From Armillaria gallica (Eukaryota; Basidiomycota; Agaricomycetes; Agaricales; Physalacriaceae), in the NCBI GenBank assembly GCA_037576215.1, contig JBANDB010000007.1, forward strand, positions 5,611,001 through 5,675,000: 64,000 nt of DNA. Reading direction: 5' to 3'. Below the pieces are notes generated by a model. It saw only the letters and a program-made list of their open reading frames with translations, ran no database searches and was not told the origin of the DNA. Shown here one piece after another: positions 11,590 to 21,643 of this stretch (position 1 is the first letter of the stretch; every line of letters starts with the position of its first letter). The position numbers and the translations under genes were made by a program.

Positions 11590-12265
11590 CCCAGGTCGTA
11601 TCCTCCACTGATACACCTTCTCTCTCGCTCCTTCCCAGTCCGTATCCAAAACTCTCTCAAACGTCTCCCTACGAAAGTCCTCAGGCATGCTTTCGACATA
11701 CTATCTGTTAAAGACCAAAGGATCCTTATAGTGCGGGTTCGACATCTCGTACGGCGTCACAGTCCGCTTCCACGGTCCATTCTCAGGATTCACCAGAAGC
11801 CTCCTCATGTAACGCGTGTCTGGGGCTCCGCGGACGGCACTCCACCACTCTTCATCGCTGAGCTCAGGCTCTCTAATGTCCGCTTGTCCAAAGTCAATGG
11901 TGACTGGCGATTGGATCTTTTCCCGGAGAATGACGTTCCCGATGTGGATGTCGTTGTGCAAGACGCAGTTCTCGACCTCGATAGCGCGGAGCGCCTCCAT
12001 GACTTGGCTGGAAATCCGCTCTGCTTCTTGCTCCGAGACGTCAATCCCAGGTTTGAGCTTCGACATGCTAACGCCAGGGATATACTCGAAAGTGAGTCCT
12101 TGAACGACGTCGGTGATGGGATGTAGGGTACTAGAATCCGGGGTTAGGCAAAGACGAACGACGCCAAAAAGACGGGGAATATAACGGCCTTGCAGTCGGT
12201 GCAAAAGTCGATATGCCGCAAGTTCCGTGTTGTGGCTCGACACCTTGTAACGCCAAGTGAAGACC
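11590..12265 (-). pseudogene. Kinase-like gene, 5'-truncated by a transposon (copy K4)
   Basis: This is the best-preserved C-lobe of the family. It has ELAAYRLLHRLQGRYIPRLFG, FEYIPGVSMSKLKPGIDVSE, the Brenner-type catalytic loop H-N-D-I-H-x-x-N, and IDFGQAD as the metal-binding motif, followed by KRTVTPYEMS. These are signs of an aminoglycoside-phosphotransferase/RIO-like kinase fold. An in-frame TAG (11,701-11,703) sits at FNR*YVESMP where another copy reads FNNYVESMP. The remaining C-terminus is open to 11,590. The N-lobe is missing: similarity ends at VFTW, exactly where a MITE-like element begins at 12,266. Confidence 0.7.
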
Positions 12266-13068
12266 AGTGAACCGTATTGACCCAACAATGTTACGTGGCA
12301 CGTGGTGCGGTAAAGCGTTTCCGGATATCCGGCACTGCCACGGTGTTCGTTTTTCGCTCAACTCCACACGCCCCGTGTTTTCGTAGCTCGTATCCCTTCT
12401 TTCACCATTATGGTACTCAGTAGTCAACTGTAGCTCTTTTCATTTGTGTAAAAATACATACATTTAAGACATTTGAACATGGAATCAGAGTTTGCACCCT
12501 TTATGGGGGAGAAATTAAGGAGTAGTAGCACATATAATCTCTACAACACCGTGTAAATATCAGAAAAGCGTGCCTAAGAATTCCTCTCGTTTAAACCGGA
12601 AGGCAGGAAGATATTAAACTTATAGAAACTGTCAAAACATCAGTCCTTATATGATGCCATTATCAAGTTGGTGGACACTATGAGTATAGATGTATTCAGG
12701 TATAAGATATTGTTATAATAAAGTTGCAATCGAGTACTCTAATAGTGGAAGAAGTAGTACGAGCTGCGAAAACACGGGGCGCGTGGACTTAAACGAAAAA
12801 CGAGCACCGTGACAGTGCCGGATATCCGGAAACGCTTTACCAGATCACATGCTACGTAACATTGTTGGGTCAATACGCACAGCTGGGGGGCGACTGTTTT
12901 GGGCGAGTTAAAATAGAATCAGAGTGCAAAATGTCGGATTTTACCTCAGTCAAAATCCGGGGAATTCCCTAATAAGGAAATATCGAAGGATTTTGCCTTG
13001 CCCAAAATCCTGATCTCGGATTTTGATTCTATTTTGACCATCCGAAAATAGTCGCCACACGGTTCACT
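12266..13068. mobile_element. MITE-like non-autonomous DNA transposon, long TIRs
   Basis: Imperfect terminal inverted repeats of about 120-127 bp flank a short A/T-rich core with no transposase. The left arm is 12,266-12,392 (starting AGTGAACCGTATTGACCC); the right arm is 12,759-12,877 plus 13,059-13,068 (ending ACGGTTCACT). The right arm is split by a second insertion (12,878-13,058); without it the element is about 620 bp. It adjoins the truncated kinase-like gene. No clear target-site duplication was found, so the superfamily is undecided. Confidence 0.75.
12878..13058. mobile_element. Second MITE-like insertion nested in the first
   Basis: A segment of about 180 bp interrupts the right inverted repeat of the surrounding element between CAATACG and ACGGTTCAC, with a possible 3-bp duplication ACG. 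It has its own inverted repeats of about 33 bp: GGCGACTGTTTTGGGCGAG from 12,889 and the reverse complement of GGCGACTATTTTCGGATGG ending at 13,056. Both are followed inward by CAAAATAGAATCA or TAAAATAGAATCA. There is no coding capacity. Confidence 0.65.
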
Positions 13069-13151
13069 AAAATGTGGCACAAAAGAACGATCGTAAACTC
13101 GGACTTGTAACCGTTACTGTGCTTATTACTATATTACTCACACGCGTTTGT

Positions 13152-13259
13152 AGATCTATACTTATATTCTTCTGTTAATAGGTACAGTACCTTCACAATA
13201 CAGTCGTTTCACCTACGCTGCGCCCGACTGAGATCTATACTTATATTCTTCTGTTAATA
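13152..13259 (+). repeat. 29-bp direct repeat, 79-bp period
   Basis: The sequence beginning AGATCTATACTTATATTC occurs at 13,152-13,180 and again at 13,231-13,259, identical over 29 bp. This is a local tandem duplication beside the MITEs and upstream of the FAD oxidase gene. Confidence 0.85.
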
Positions 13260-13771
13260 TCACAGGCAAGATTCTGGGTACTTATACATATCAGCCGAAT
13301 GGGTGTCTTAATTTCCAATTCCGTCGCGTCGAACATCATGTAACAGTATGATTGGTCAGCGGATGCGAAAAACCTTCTAATTCGTGCTCTTTTTATGAAC
13401 CCGCTTCAGCGCCCATCGGAGTTGGTATTTTACCCACATCCCTCGATGCAAGGCTTTATATACCACGCTGTTCCACTCATAAAGCCTATTTACCAGACTA
13501 ATAGTCCCTATTTATTCATCTGACACTCCACTCCCGCCGCTTGCACCAACGCCTCTTCTCCAATTTCCGAAACACTCAGCGCTGCGGTGCGCCATGTCGT
13601 TGCATTCTACCGAAATTGAGCTGCGGATCGAACTCATGGATCATTGCAGCTGTATTGAAGGGAGAAAATTTGCCAACTTGGGCGTAACTATAACAGCTCG
13701 AGGGCCTGCAAGGCAGTGCCCTATATATTCGTCAGGCCGTTAAACAGATTTCCTATCACCTCCAGTCTGGG

Positions 13772-13778
13772 TATAAAA
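13772..13778 (+). promoter_or_regulatory. TATA box of FAD oxidase gene 1
   Basis: TATAAAA lies 36 bp before the ATG at 13,808. The other in-frame ATG (13,778) overlaps the box itself and is absent from copy 2, so 13,808 is the likely start. Confidence 0.7.
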
Positions 13779-13807
13779 TGGAACACCAGTCTTCAGGGTT
13801 CCTCATT

Positions 13808-15967
13808 ATGGCGAGACTTACTTTCCTACTCGGACAACTCAGTGTCATACTCTTTCTCTACGTGCCGTTCACCGGCGCCAACTATTGTCGAACTGCTCCT
13901 GGAGACCCAAGCTTTCCATCCAGTGAAGAATGGAATAGTCTGAATTCTTCTGTCTCTGGCAGGCTTGTCAAAGCTGTCCCATCAGCTCAGTATTGCAATA
14001 TGCATGGCGGCTGCACTGACGCGCAATGGACCAGCGCGTCTTTTCGCGCCGAAATTCCTGGAGCCATGAATATGGTGCGATAATTATTTGCTGTCCAACC
14101 ACCACGCTAACCATCGTGACGCTTTGGCAGGTCAATTGGGAACAGGTGAACTTTTGTCATTATGCGTCTTATGCGTCAAATGAACAGTGTGATACTCATT
14201 TCATCTTTCTTCAGGATTACGATTCTACTCCTCCGTCTATATGCCTGAGGAATTCGACAGATTGTGGTCAGGGAAACGTTCCCCTATACGCTATTTTAGC
14301 GGAGTCTGTCGAAGACGTGCAGGTAATTGAATCACATCTGTCCTTGACGACCCCACACGAACTGATATCAATAAAGATCGGCCTCGCTTTTTCAAGTGCT
14401 CACAACCTTCGACTGGCGATTAAGGCATCTGGCCACGACTATGTAGGACGCTCGACTGCCCGAAATTCGCTTCTTATTTCCACGCACAAATTTCAAAATA
14501 TCACCTTTGTTGAGGACTTTACTGTCAGCGGGCATAGCGAAGGATCAGCTGTCACCGTTGGTACTGGAGTACCCTTCAACACTTTGCATCAGGCAGCCAA
14601 GGAGCAAGGCAAGATCTTCGTCGGTGCCGCTTCAGCGACTTCCGCCGTTGCTGGCGGCTACTCTCATGGAGGCGGTCATTCAGCGCTCTCGCCCCTTTTG
14701 GGCCTAGCTGCAGATAACGTCCTTGGTAAGTCTTAACCCTTCACTGTAATTCTATGAATCTGTTACTAACGAGAATGACAGAGTTCGAAGTCGTGACTGC
14801 TAACTCAACCTATCTGAAGGTGAACGAAGAAGAAAACGCCGATTGTCAGTGCTCCAGTTTCTTTCAGCTTTACCGACTTTTTAATAACTTTTATCTTCCT
14901 ACCAGTGTTCTGGGCATTACGAGGAGGCGGTGCAGGATCATGGGGTGTTGTCGTGTCGACCACATTCCGTACATACCCCACCTTCAACGCCACACTTTCG
15001 GTCGTATCAATGATCGCTAACGATACTGTAGCGATTGGATCGATCATAGCGACGCATGCCAAGTATATCTTTGATTGGGACGATCTACATGTAGGCCAAT
15101 ATTTTTACGCCACCAAAAACACCACAACGGATGCATACATGCTTGCTATGACTTCATATTTCCCCAGCATATCTTCGGACAAAGCTGCTGCTGCTCTGAA
15201 GCCATTCCTAGATGATGCGGAGGAGTTTGGACAGATCGTTGGACAGACATTCAATGAAACCAACATAAACGACTTGCAAACACTTGTCGACGATGCAGTT
15301 GGCACAAACACTGTGTTAGGTTCAAGACTTATCCCAGCAAGCACGTATCGCGATCATCCTGACACTTTCGGCCCTGTGTATACTCAACTTTTTGATGCTG
15401 GGGCTGTTGCGTGAGTTACCTTTTCAATATCTGTTAATAATGCGTTCTGATAAGCTTTATGATGAACGTAGCATCCTTGGTCATATAGTTGCGGGAGGTA
15501 GGAACCGTATAGTTCCCCAAGAAGCTATTTGTACTCACTTGACAATAAATCACAGGCAAGGTAGCAGAAAATGCAGATATTGACTCTGCTGTTCATCCTG
15601 CATGGCGAACAGCAAAGACACTTGTACGAACATTATTCTGTATTTCAAACTCGATCTAACCTTTTTCCAGATTATCCTTACCAACAGTTGGGAAGACTCC
15701 GCGTCACTGTCAAATATTACCTCCGCTCAGAACGCATTCAAGGACATCCAGCTGCCTATCTTTGAACAGATCGCTGGATCACCTGGCGCCTCATACTCTA
15801 ATGAGGGTGATACTTTGGAAGAGGACTTCAAGACTACGTTCTACGGACCCAATTATCCGCGTCTCGAAGATATCAAAGGGAAGTATGATCCAAAGGACAT
15901 GTTTATCGTAGCAGCGGGAGTTGGTAGTGAGAAGTGGGACAAAGACGGACTTTGCAGGATAGACTGA
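13808..15967 (+). CDS. Secreted BBE-type FAD-linked oxidoreductase (copy 1)
   Basis: Nine exons (13808-14074, 14131-14145, 14215-14322, 14377-14725, 14782-14844, 14906-15410, 15472-15497, 15556-15623, 15671-15967) give 565 residues in one frame. A signal peptide (about residues 1-24) precedes the PCMH-type FAD domain. K-A-S-G-H-D (His about 150) matches the histidine that links FAD covalently in the VAO/BBE family. No cysteine is seen at the second attachment site near GGYSHGGGHS, so single covalent attachment is inferred. LFWALRGGGAGSWG and the C-terminal NYPRLEDIK..YDP motif (BBE domain) are typical. Such enzymes oxidise sugars, alcohols or secondary metabolites with O2; the substrate cannot be told. 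Exon 2 is a 15-nt microexon coding VNWEQ. No stops or frameshifts; probably functional. Confidence 0.9.
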
Positions 15968-17030
15968 ACTCAGCTCACTAATGCCGGGTCTCTAAAATCC
16001 GCTAGAGTACTTTCCAGTGTGAATATCGCCGAATATTACCTTTCTCTTGAGTTCACACGACAGGATGCTATCTCCAAAAACAGTGTCATGATATGTCACT
16101 GCCTACCAGTTTCTCATCAAGCACCGACCAAATTCAACTGAAGAAGACTAGGTGAGGCCGCACGTCTGCTCAAACCGTTTTGAAACGTAATGCTGGACGA
16201 GTATATAGTAAGATATGGTAGTTTATTGCTGCATTTCTTCTTCGAGTATCGAGAAAGCAAGAGAGAGGACTGAATTTCGTCCGCAGATGCTTGCGCAGAG
16301 GTGGGCACTTCAGAGTTCAAAATTTTCTGTTCGAACTTCCGAACTTCGAGTTACAAAACATGGATATCCTGGCAGCCTCCCGAGTCCGAACCTATTCCTG
16401 ATCTCCTATAATGTTTTAATACTGTTCGACGACATGGGCGAATGCCCACTCAGTTATCATCGCTCCTTTGAAATGCTTACTGAAGATCAAGCTTGGAAGC
16501 GGTGTTGGGCGACGTGCGGTATACCATCTGCAATGTCAGGGAATGGCCGCTGTGATTGATGAAGACATGTACATTCTCTCCTCCTTCCCATGGCTTCGCC
16601 GCGTTCCATGACTAACCATTAAACAGAACACGCGAACTGACGTGCCAGGATTGTGCCCTTCATTCACTTCTCCAGCGCAGCAACCCTTCTAATCTACTCG
16701 TGCTGCTATTCGCGTCGCTTTCTCTATGCTCGCCTGTCTTGCTGAAGCAGTAAGACCTCTCTTTGTTGTTGGAGTTCTGGAAGGGTACACACTGCTTTTC
16801 TGGGTTCAGGGACATGTCCTCATCCGCACTTTACTAGCAAGTATTCGCATTCCATCTTTAAACGTCGTGCTTGCGTCAGCGAAGTTCCTACAATAAATCT
16901 ATGAATTGCCTAGTGGTTGTCCAACTTCAGTGACTAGCCATTTATTTCATTCAAGACGGGAAGCATGTCGAGTAGGCGAAAATACCAAGATAGGCAAAGG
17001 AAACTGAACAGTAGAACGGAGTCACTGAAA
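15968..17030. other. Duplicated 3' flank of the FAD oxidase gene
   Basis: It is shared with 62,344-63,430. A hydrophobic open piece with RPLFVVGVLEGYTLL is conserved in both copies (here near 16,751-16,800, plus strand), but the frame is interrupted in copy 1 soon after. It may be a decayed small gene; nothing can be named. Confidence 0.4.
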
Positions 17031-17064
17031 GTAAATCTTTAATTCGGTATACACTTCCCCGAGG

Positions 17065-18260
17065 TCAATCATCCCTCCAAGAAACCCCCGGTCTAACGCG
17101 CCATTGCAGCACGTCCTCTCTAGTACCTTCCCAATCCGTACCCGAAACTCTCTCGAACGTCTGTTTGCGATAATCGTCAGGCTGGCTCTCGACGTATTCG
17201 TTCCATGACAACGGGGAATAATGAAACATCGGCGATGGCGTCTGCTTCCTCCTCCACACCCCATGCTCTTTATTCATAAGGGCCCTACGGACATATCCTG
17301 ACTGCCTGCAACCGAATCTTCCCACTCCTCGTCGCTCATCTCGGGCTCCCTAGTCAACGCCCACCCACAGTCAATAAGGACTGGAGATCGGTCCGAGTCG
17401 CGCAGAAGGATGTTGTCGATGTGTATATCGTTGTGCATCACACACTTTTCTGCCTTTATTGTGCGGAAGGCGTCCATGACACGGTCGGCAATAGCTTCTG
17501 CCTCCGGACGAGGGATATCGACACCAGGTTGAAGCGATCCCATGCTTACCCCTTGGATGTACTCGATGACAATACCAGGATCGTAATCCGTGATGGGGTG
17601 AAGACGCGGAGAGGAAGAAATAAAGAGATGAACTCGACCATAGAAACGAGGAATGAGATGGCCCTGTAATCGGCGCAACAGACGATAAGCATCCACCTCG
17701 GTTCGGTGTTCTTCTATTCTCGAAGTCCACGTGGATATCTCCCACATCCAGTCCTCCCAGAGTTTAGGACGAGGTTGCGCCGGATTCATTGAATTCTTGA
17801 CGAGCTCAAACCAGTTAGTTACCTTTCCCAGTTGTATATCCCGCACGGCTGCTCGTAGACGCTCTTCAAGAGCTGGTGTTCACGGAAGCTCGTCATCCTC
17901 CATGTTGAGGCTGTGACAATAGCCCAATCTACGGTCATTGAGCTTTAGTACAAATCGTTTGTTGTCGGAAATCCGTTGAATGAGAAGAACGACGGAGGAT
18001 GTGAAAGGCTCAAGGCGTTTGACGATTTTAGCAACCAGAGGCCGAAACGTAGCGGAGTCTCGAGCCTGGAACTGCAGATGGATATTTGATCCAGGAAGGT
18101 ACATGTCGCAGCCCCTAAAATTGTATATGAGAACACGTAGCGTGCTGTACTTGATAAAATTTCCACTGTTGACATGCCTTTGTGACGATTGAAGTTGTGC
18201 TTCCAGCGCTGACAGTGTCAGCTGCCGGTTATGGATCACTGAGTCTATAGGGCTACTCAT
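17065..18260 (-). pseudogene. Kinase-like gene, nearly full length with two lesions (copy K5)
   Basis: From ATG 18,260 the frame runs through the N-lobe (HLQFQARDSATFRPLVAKIV, then SSVVLLIQRISDN and VLKLNDRRLG) to a TGA at 17,880-17,882, where copy K8 has TGG (ELPWTPALEE). It then continues in frame through EDWMWE, EYIQGVSM..LQPGVDIP, the catalytic loop H-N-D-I-H-I-D-N-I-L-L-R, and LIDCGWA (K8 has DFG at this place). A frameshift near 17,290 separates this from the C-terminus WNEYVESQPDDYRKQTFERV. With one stop and one shift it is a recent pseudogene of the APH/RIO-like kinase fold. The substrate is unknown. Confidence 0.75.
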
Positions 18261-18605
18261 GAACGAGGGCCTTAAGAATGCAGAAGATCGTCGGGCTAAA
18301 GTCTAAAGTCGTTGCATGTGTCGTGAAGGTATGTGGGCCTATGTCGCATCTGAGCGGCATCCGGGACTGTCTTGACAAGATATAAGAGAGAAAAATCCCG
18401 GAACAAACGCTACTAATTATTCACATAAGCGAGAGAACATAAACAACAGTGTGACGCACCCGGACTTCGAAATTTTAGTAGGTCTTTCGAAGTACTGATT
18501 TGGTACTGATAGTGTGAAGAGAAGGTCGGAGATATAGAGCCATGCGCACGCTTTTCTTCGGCGATTGGTCCGGAGGCCGACCTTACTCTTTGAACGGCGG
18601 GAGGA
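18261..18605. other. Upstream region of kinase-like copies K5 and K6
   Basis: It contains the shared 5' flank of K5 (similar to 4,270-4,390 and 59,250-59,300) and then the start of duplication A copy 2. No gene is supported. Confidence 0.4.
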
Positions 18606-18609
18606 GGAA

Positions 18610-19850
18610 GATGACGCAGTTTCCCGGCCACGTGGCGGTGGCACTCTTGCACCGCGACGACGACCAATGCATCAATGGTACTGGCACATCCTCCTCGCGC
18701 ACGTCTGACACGACATACCTCATTGTCTAGCACGGCATGCACGACTTAGGGTTGTGAACCATGGGCTACGCTGGGTTTCAGTCCAGATCAGGTACGATAA
18801 TCCGCCGATTTCCTGTACACTCGTGTTAAATTGTAACATTGCAGCGGCGACAAACTGTATGTACCCGGATCGACTCTCCACCTCCAAGCCCAAGCCCAAA
18901 ACTACAACGCTTTCCAACCTCTCGCAGTCACGTTGGTAGTAAAACGCTTCGAACCTTTCACATCTGCCACAGTCCTATAGTCCAGCGATGCTATGACCAC
19001 GATCCTCAAGCTAGCGGCTCGGGTATCCCAGCAATGAGGGGACAAGCTGGATACGGTGCCGTGGACATCTTCCATCGATAGCCACCTACGACGCGCCGCC
19101 CGTGATATCCAAGCAGGTACCATTCCAGACTGGTTCAAGGCCATAAACGATTTCGACAACCGATGTGACACTGAACTTTGGGAGGATTGGATGTGGGAGG
19201 TCTTGGCTTGGTTTGGGGAGACGGGATTGTACGACACGGAGCTTGCTGCGTATCAGCTTTTGCGTCCTCTGCAAGGCCGGTATATTCCCCGTTTTTTGGC
19301 GTCGTCATCTTTGTATCACCTCTGAATCTACTCTTCATCCCATCACCGACATCGTCCAAGGACTCGTTCGCGAATATATTCCTGGCGTCAGCATGGAGAA
19401 GCTCAAACCGTGTATCGACGTCTCAGAACAAGAGGCCACGAGGATATCCAGCGACGTGATGGCAGGGCTCTGTACTATCGAGGCGGAGAACTTGCTGCAC
19501 CATGGCATCGACACCAGGAACGCCGTTCTGCGGGGAAGGGATCGGTCTCCCGTCATCATTGACTTCAGAGACGCCTGGAACCGGCGATGAAGATTGGAGA
19601 ACGGAGGTCCGGATACGCTTTACATGAGGCGGATCCCGAGAATGGACGCTGGAAGAGGACGGTGACGCCATACGAGATGTCGGACTGGCACTACAAGAAG
19701 TCGTTGGCATTTAGCGAATACATGGAGAGTATGCCTGAGGATTTTTGTCAGGTGACGTTCGAGAGGGTGAGCACGGATTGGCTGGGGGAGAGAGAGAAGG
19801 CATATCAGTGGAGTATAAGACCAGGAGTTCGTCGATATGGCTACGACTAA
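18610..19850 (+). pseudogene. Kinase-like gene, degenerate (copy K6)
   Basis: Plus-strand counterpart of K2. The order is leader PGHVAVALLHRDDDQCIN, N-lobe remnant (YPDRLSTSKP), then HLRRAARDIQAGTIPDWF and EDWMWEVLAWF (19,080-19,215), HPITDIVQGL.REYIPGVSM (19,336-19,395), and after a frameshift KRTVTPYEMSDWHY and YMESMPEDF. The catalytic loop reads L-H-H-G-I-D, so the aspartate of H-N-D is gone. At least three frame changes are needed to join the pieces. Non-functional. Confidence 0.7.
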
Positions 19851-20605
19851 TTCGTGGCTCAAACCTCCCAACGTGACGACCACCGTTTGGCCTAGCGAGA
19901 GGAACTATCGACCTGGTTTTGGATGCCACATAGACGTACAATATCCTGCTCTGTGTATCGGTACGCATCACTCCAACAGAGCTGATGCCTGCAATAAATA
20001 CCGCAGCCACTACCATCGTCGCTACCGCGTCCGATCGTTGTATTCGTCGTGTTTGAAAAGACTGCTGGTGTTTCTTCCATAACTTCCCCCCTGCATTTGG
20101 ACACAAACCAAGATTGATTACGGCTATAACGCCTCCCTCGTAAATGGGAGCAGATTGTTGAAATAGAAGCGGCGACCAAGCCAGTTGCTGAAGTCAAGTT
20201 TTCTTCGTTTTCGATTCAATCTCAGCCTCGAACTTTCTCTGTACCCGCTGGCATTTCGGTGTAGCCGAGTCAATTTTTGGGTTGAACCCCAGCCCCACAT
20301 TGCTTGTTTCCATCCCTCCTTCCTCCTCTCTTATTCTTACTCTCGACATTGCCAGACAGAACGAGCGGATCGTGGTGCTCATTGATTCTGCCCGCTGATT
20401 CTCGTCACACCCACAGCATGAATTCAAACCACCACCATCGAGCCATGGCAAGTCTTTTCATACCTGCACTTTCTTTCTGTACGCTTACCTTGTGTTCTGA
20501 ACAGGTTTTAATTCGAAGTCTACCTCAGCGGCTAGAATACTTTTCGCTATTAAAGGTACATAGTCACGATTCTGGAATTGAATAGTTTGCCCACAGGCAC
20601 AACGG
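19851..20605. other. Duplicated intergenic segment, no gene recognised
   Basis: Counterpart of 2,835-3,480. The copies share long stretches, but the short open frames are not preserved between them. Confidence 0.5.
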
Positions 20606-20609
20606 CATG

Positions 20610-20985
20610 ATCCTTAGAGCCGACGCTCGATGACGCAGAGGATATGCGGCGACGATCGGTGAATAGCAGCTCAGTATTTGGGCTGATTAGCGAGGAGATG
20701 ATTGGACTCGAGGTAAGGACTTGTCGTCTCTTGTTGGTTTTGGGTGCTAACTTTGGCTTTGAAGGCGGCAAAGATCTGGTGACCAAGCTTTGTCGGAATG
20801 AGCGGCGGTAGGCTGGTTTACTCTGATTTTCTTACGCTAGCTAAGGTTCTGTAGAATACATGTCTCTGCTTGATGCGACCACCTATTGGTTCCTCAAGGA
20901 CCAACACCGGCTGTTTGGGCACGGAGAAAAACATATGGATCAATTTTCACGATCACGACGACGGTGAGCTTTTTCACCCTTTTCT
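20610..20985 (+). pseudogene. Unrecognised multi-exon gene X, degenerate (copy X2)
   Basis: It is similar to copy X1 at 3,490-3,960: SSVFGL, a GTAAGG intron start at about 20,713, then EYMSLLDATTYWFLKDQ and HRLFGHGEK (about 20,855-20,935). The middle exon is shortened relative to X1. No domain is recognised and the reading is broken. Confidence 0.35.
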
Positions 20986-21019
20986 CTTCGCCTGAGACGA
21001 ACCGAAGTTTGTGTTAGGA

Positions 21020-21640
21020 TTGGACATATCTTTTTCTGGCAGGGCTTGAACAAAGGGTAGGACAGGTTCACGGTGTCCGGATGGACAAATCGGAGGTGTG
21101 TTTACACCACTATGCATTCTTTATCAATCTAACTACATGCAGTGTGGGTAGCGCACGGATCTGCACCCATGGCGAGTTTGTTCGGAAAAGACTCACAAGA
21201 CTCCCCTCCACCCAAATGCACATCCACGGAGCGAGCCAAAACTTCCGCTACGAACCCCACTGACCATCATGTCCTTCGTGTCACCGTTCCGGGTATCCTT
21301 CTTAGCTGGCGGTCCGACGAGGGACGTCGTGCTCGAGTCGGTGCTGTTGGAGACGGGGGATGACGTTCAACGGCGGAGGGAGGAGGAAGGAAGGGAATAA
21401 TGGAGACACGAGTGGAGAGGAGGAGGGGAATGATGGGGGTCGTGAGGGTCGTCGTGTTCTAATTATTAGCACGGAGGATGGGAGTACTTGGACGAACGGA
21501 TGGGAGAGGGCTTATTTTAATTTTAGCGACTCAAGAGGGTCATGTTGTAATTTTCATTGCTAATTGGCATTGTTGATCCTAGTTCTGCGAATCATCAAGA
21601 TGGAAGAGACATTAAATAAATTACTTGTTGTCGATATCTA
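21020..21640. other. Segment unique to duplication A copy 2
   Basis: It includes a GGA-rich low-complexity stretch (about 21,355-21,445). No reading frame resembles anything recognisable. Similarity with copy 1 resumes at about 21,550, just before the end of the MLKL-like gene. Confidence 0.4.
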
Positions 21641-21643
21641 TAT

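Larger units (their letters stand above)
13261..17000 (+). repeat. Segmental duplication B, copy 1 (FAD-oxidase block)
   Basis: Promoter, nine-exon FAD oxidase gene and about 1 kb of 3' flank recur at about 59,640-63,430 in the same orientation. In copy 1 a kinase-like pseudogene (K5) lies to the right; in copy 2 the matching one (K8) lies to the left. Confidence 0.85.

Noticed and set aside
13778..13807. Upstream ATG of FAD oxidase gene 1 (10 extra residues)
   Set aside because: The ATG overlaps the TATA box, is absent from copy 2, and would place polar residues before the signal peptide.
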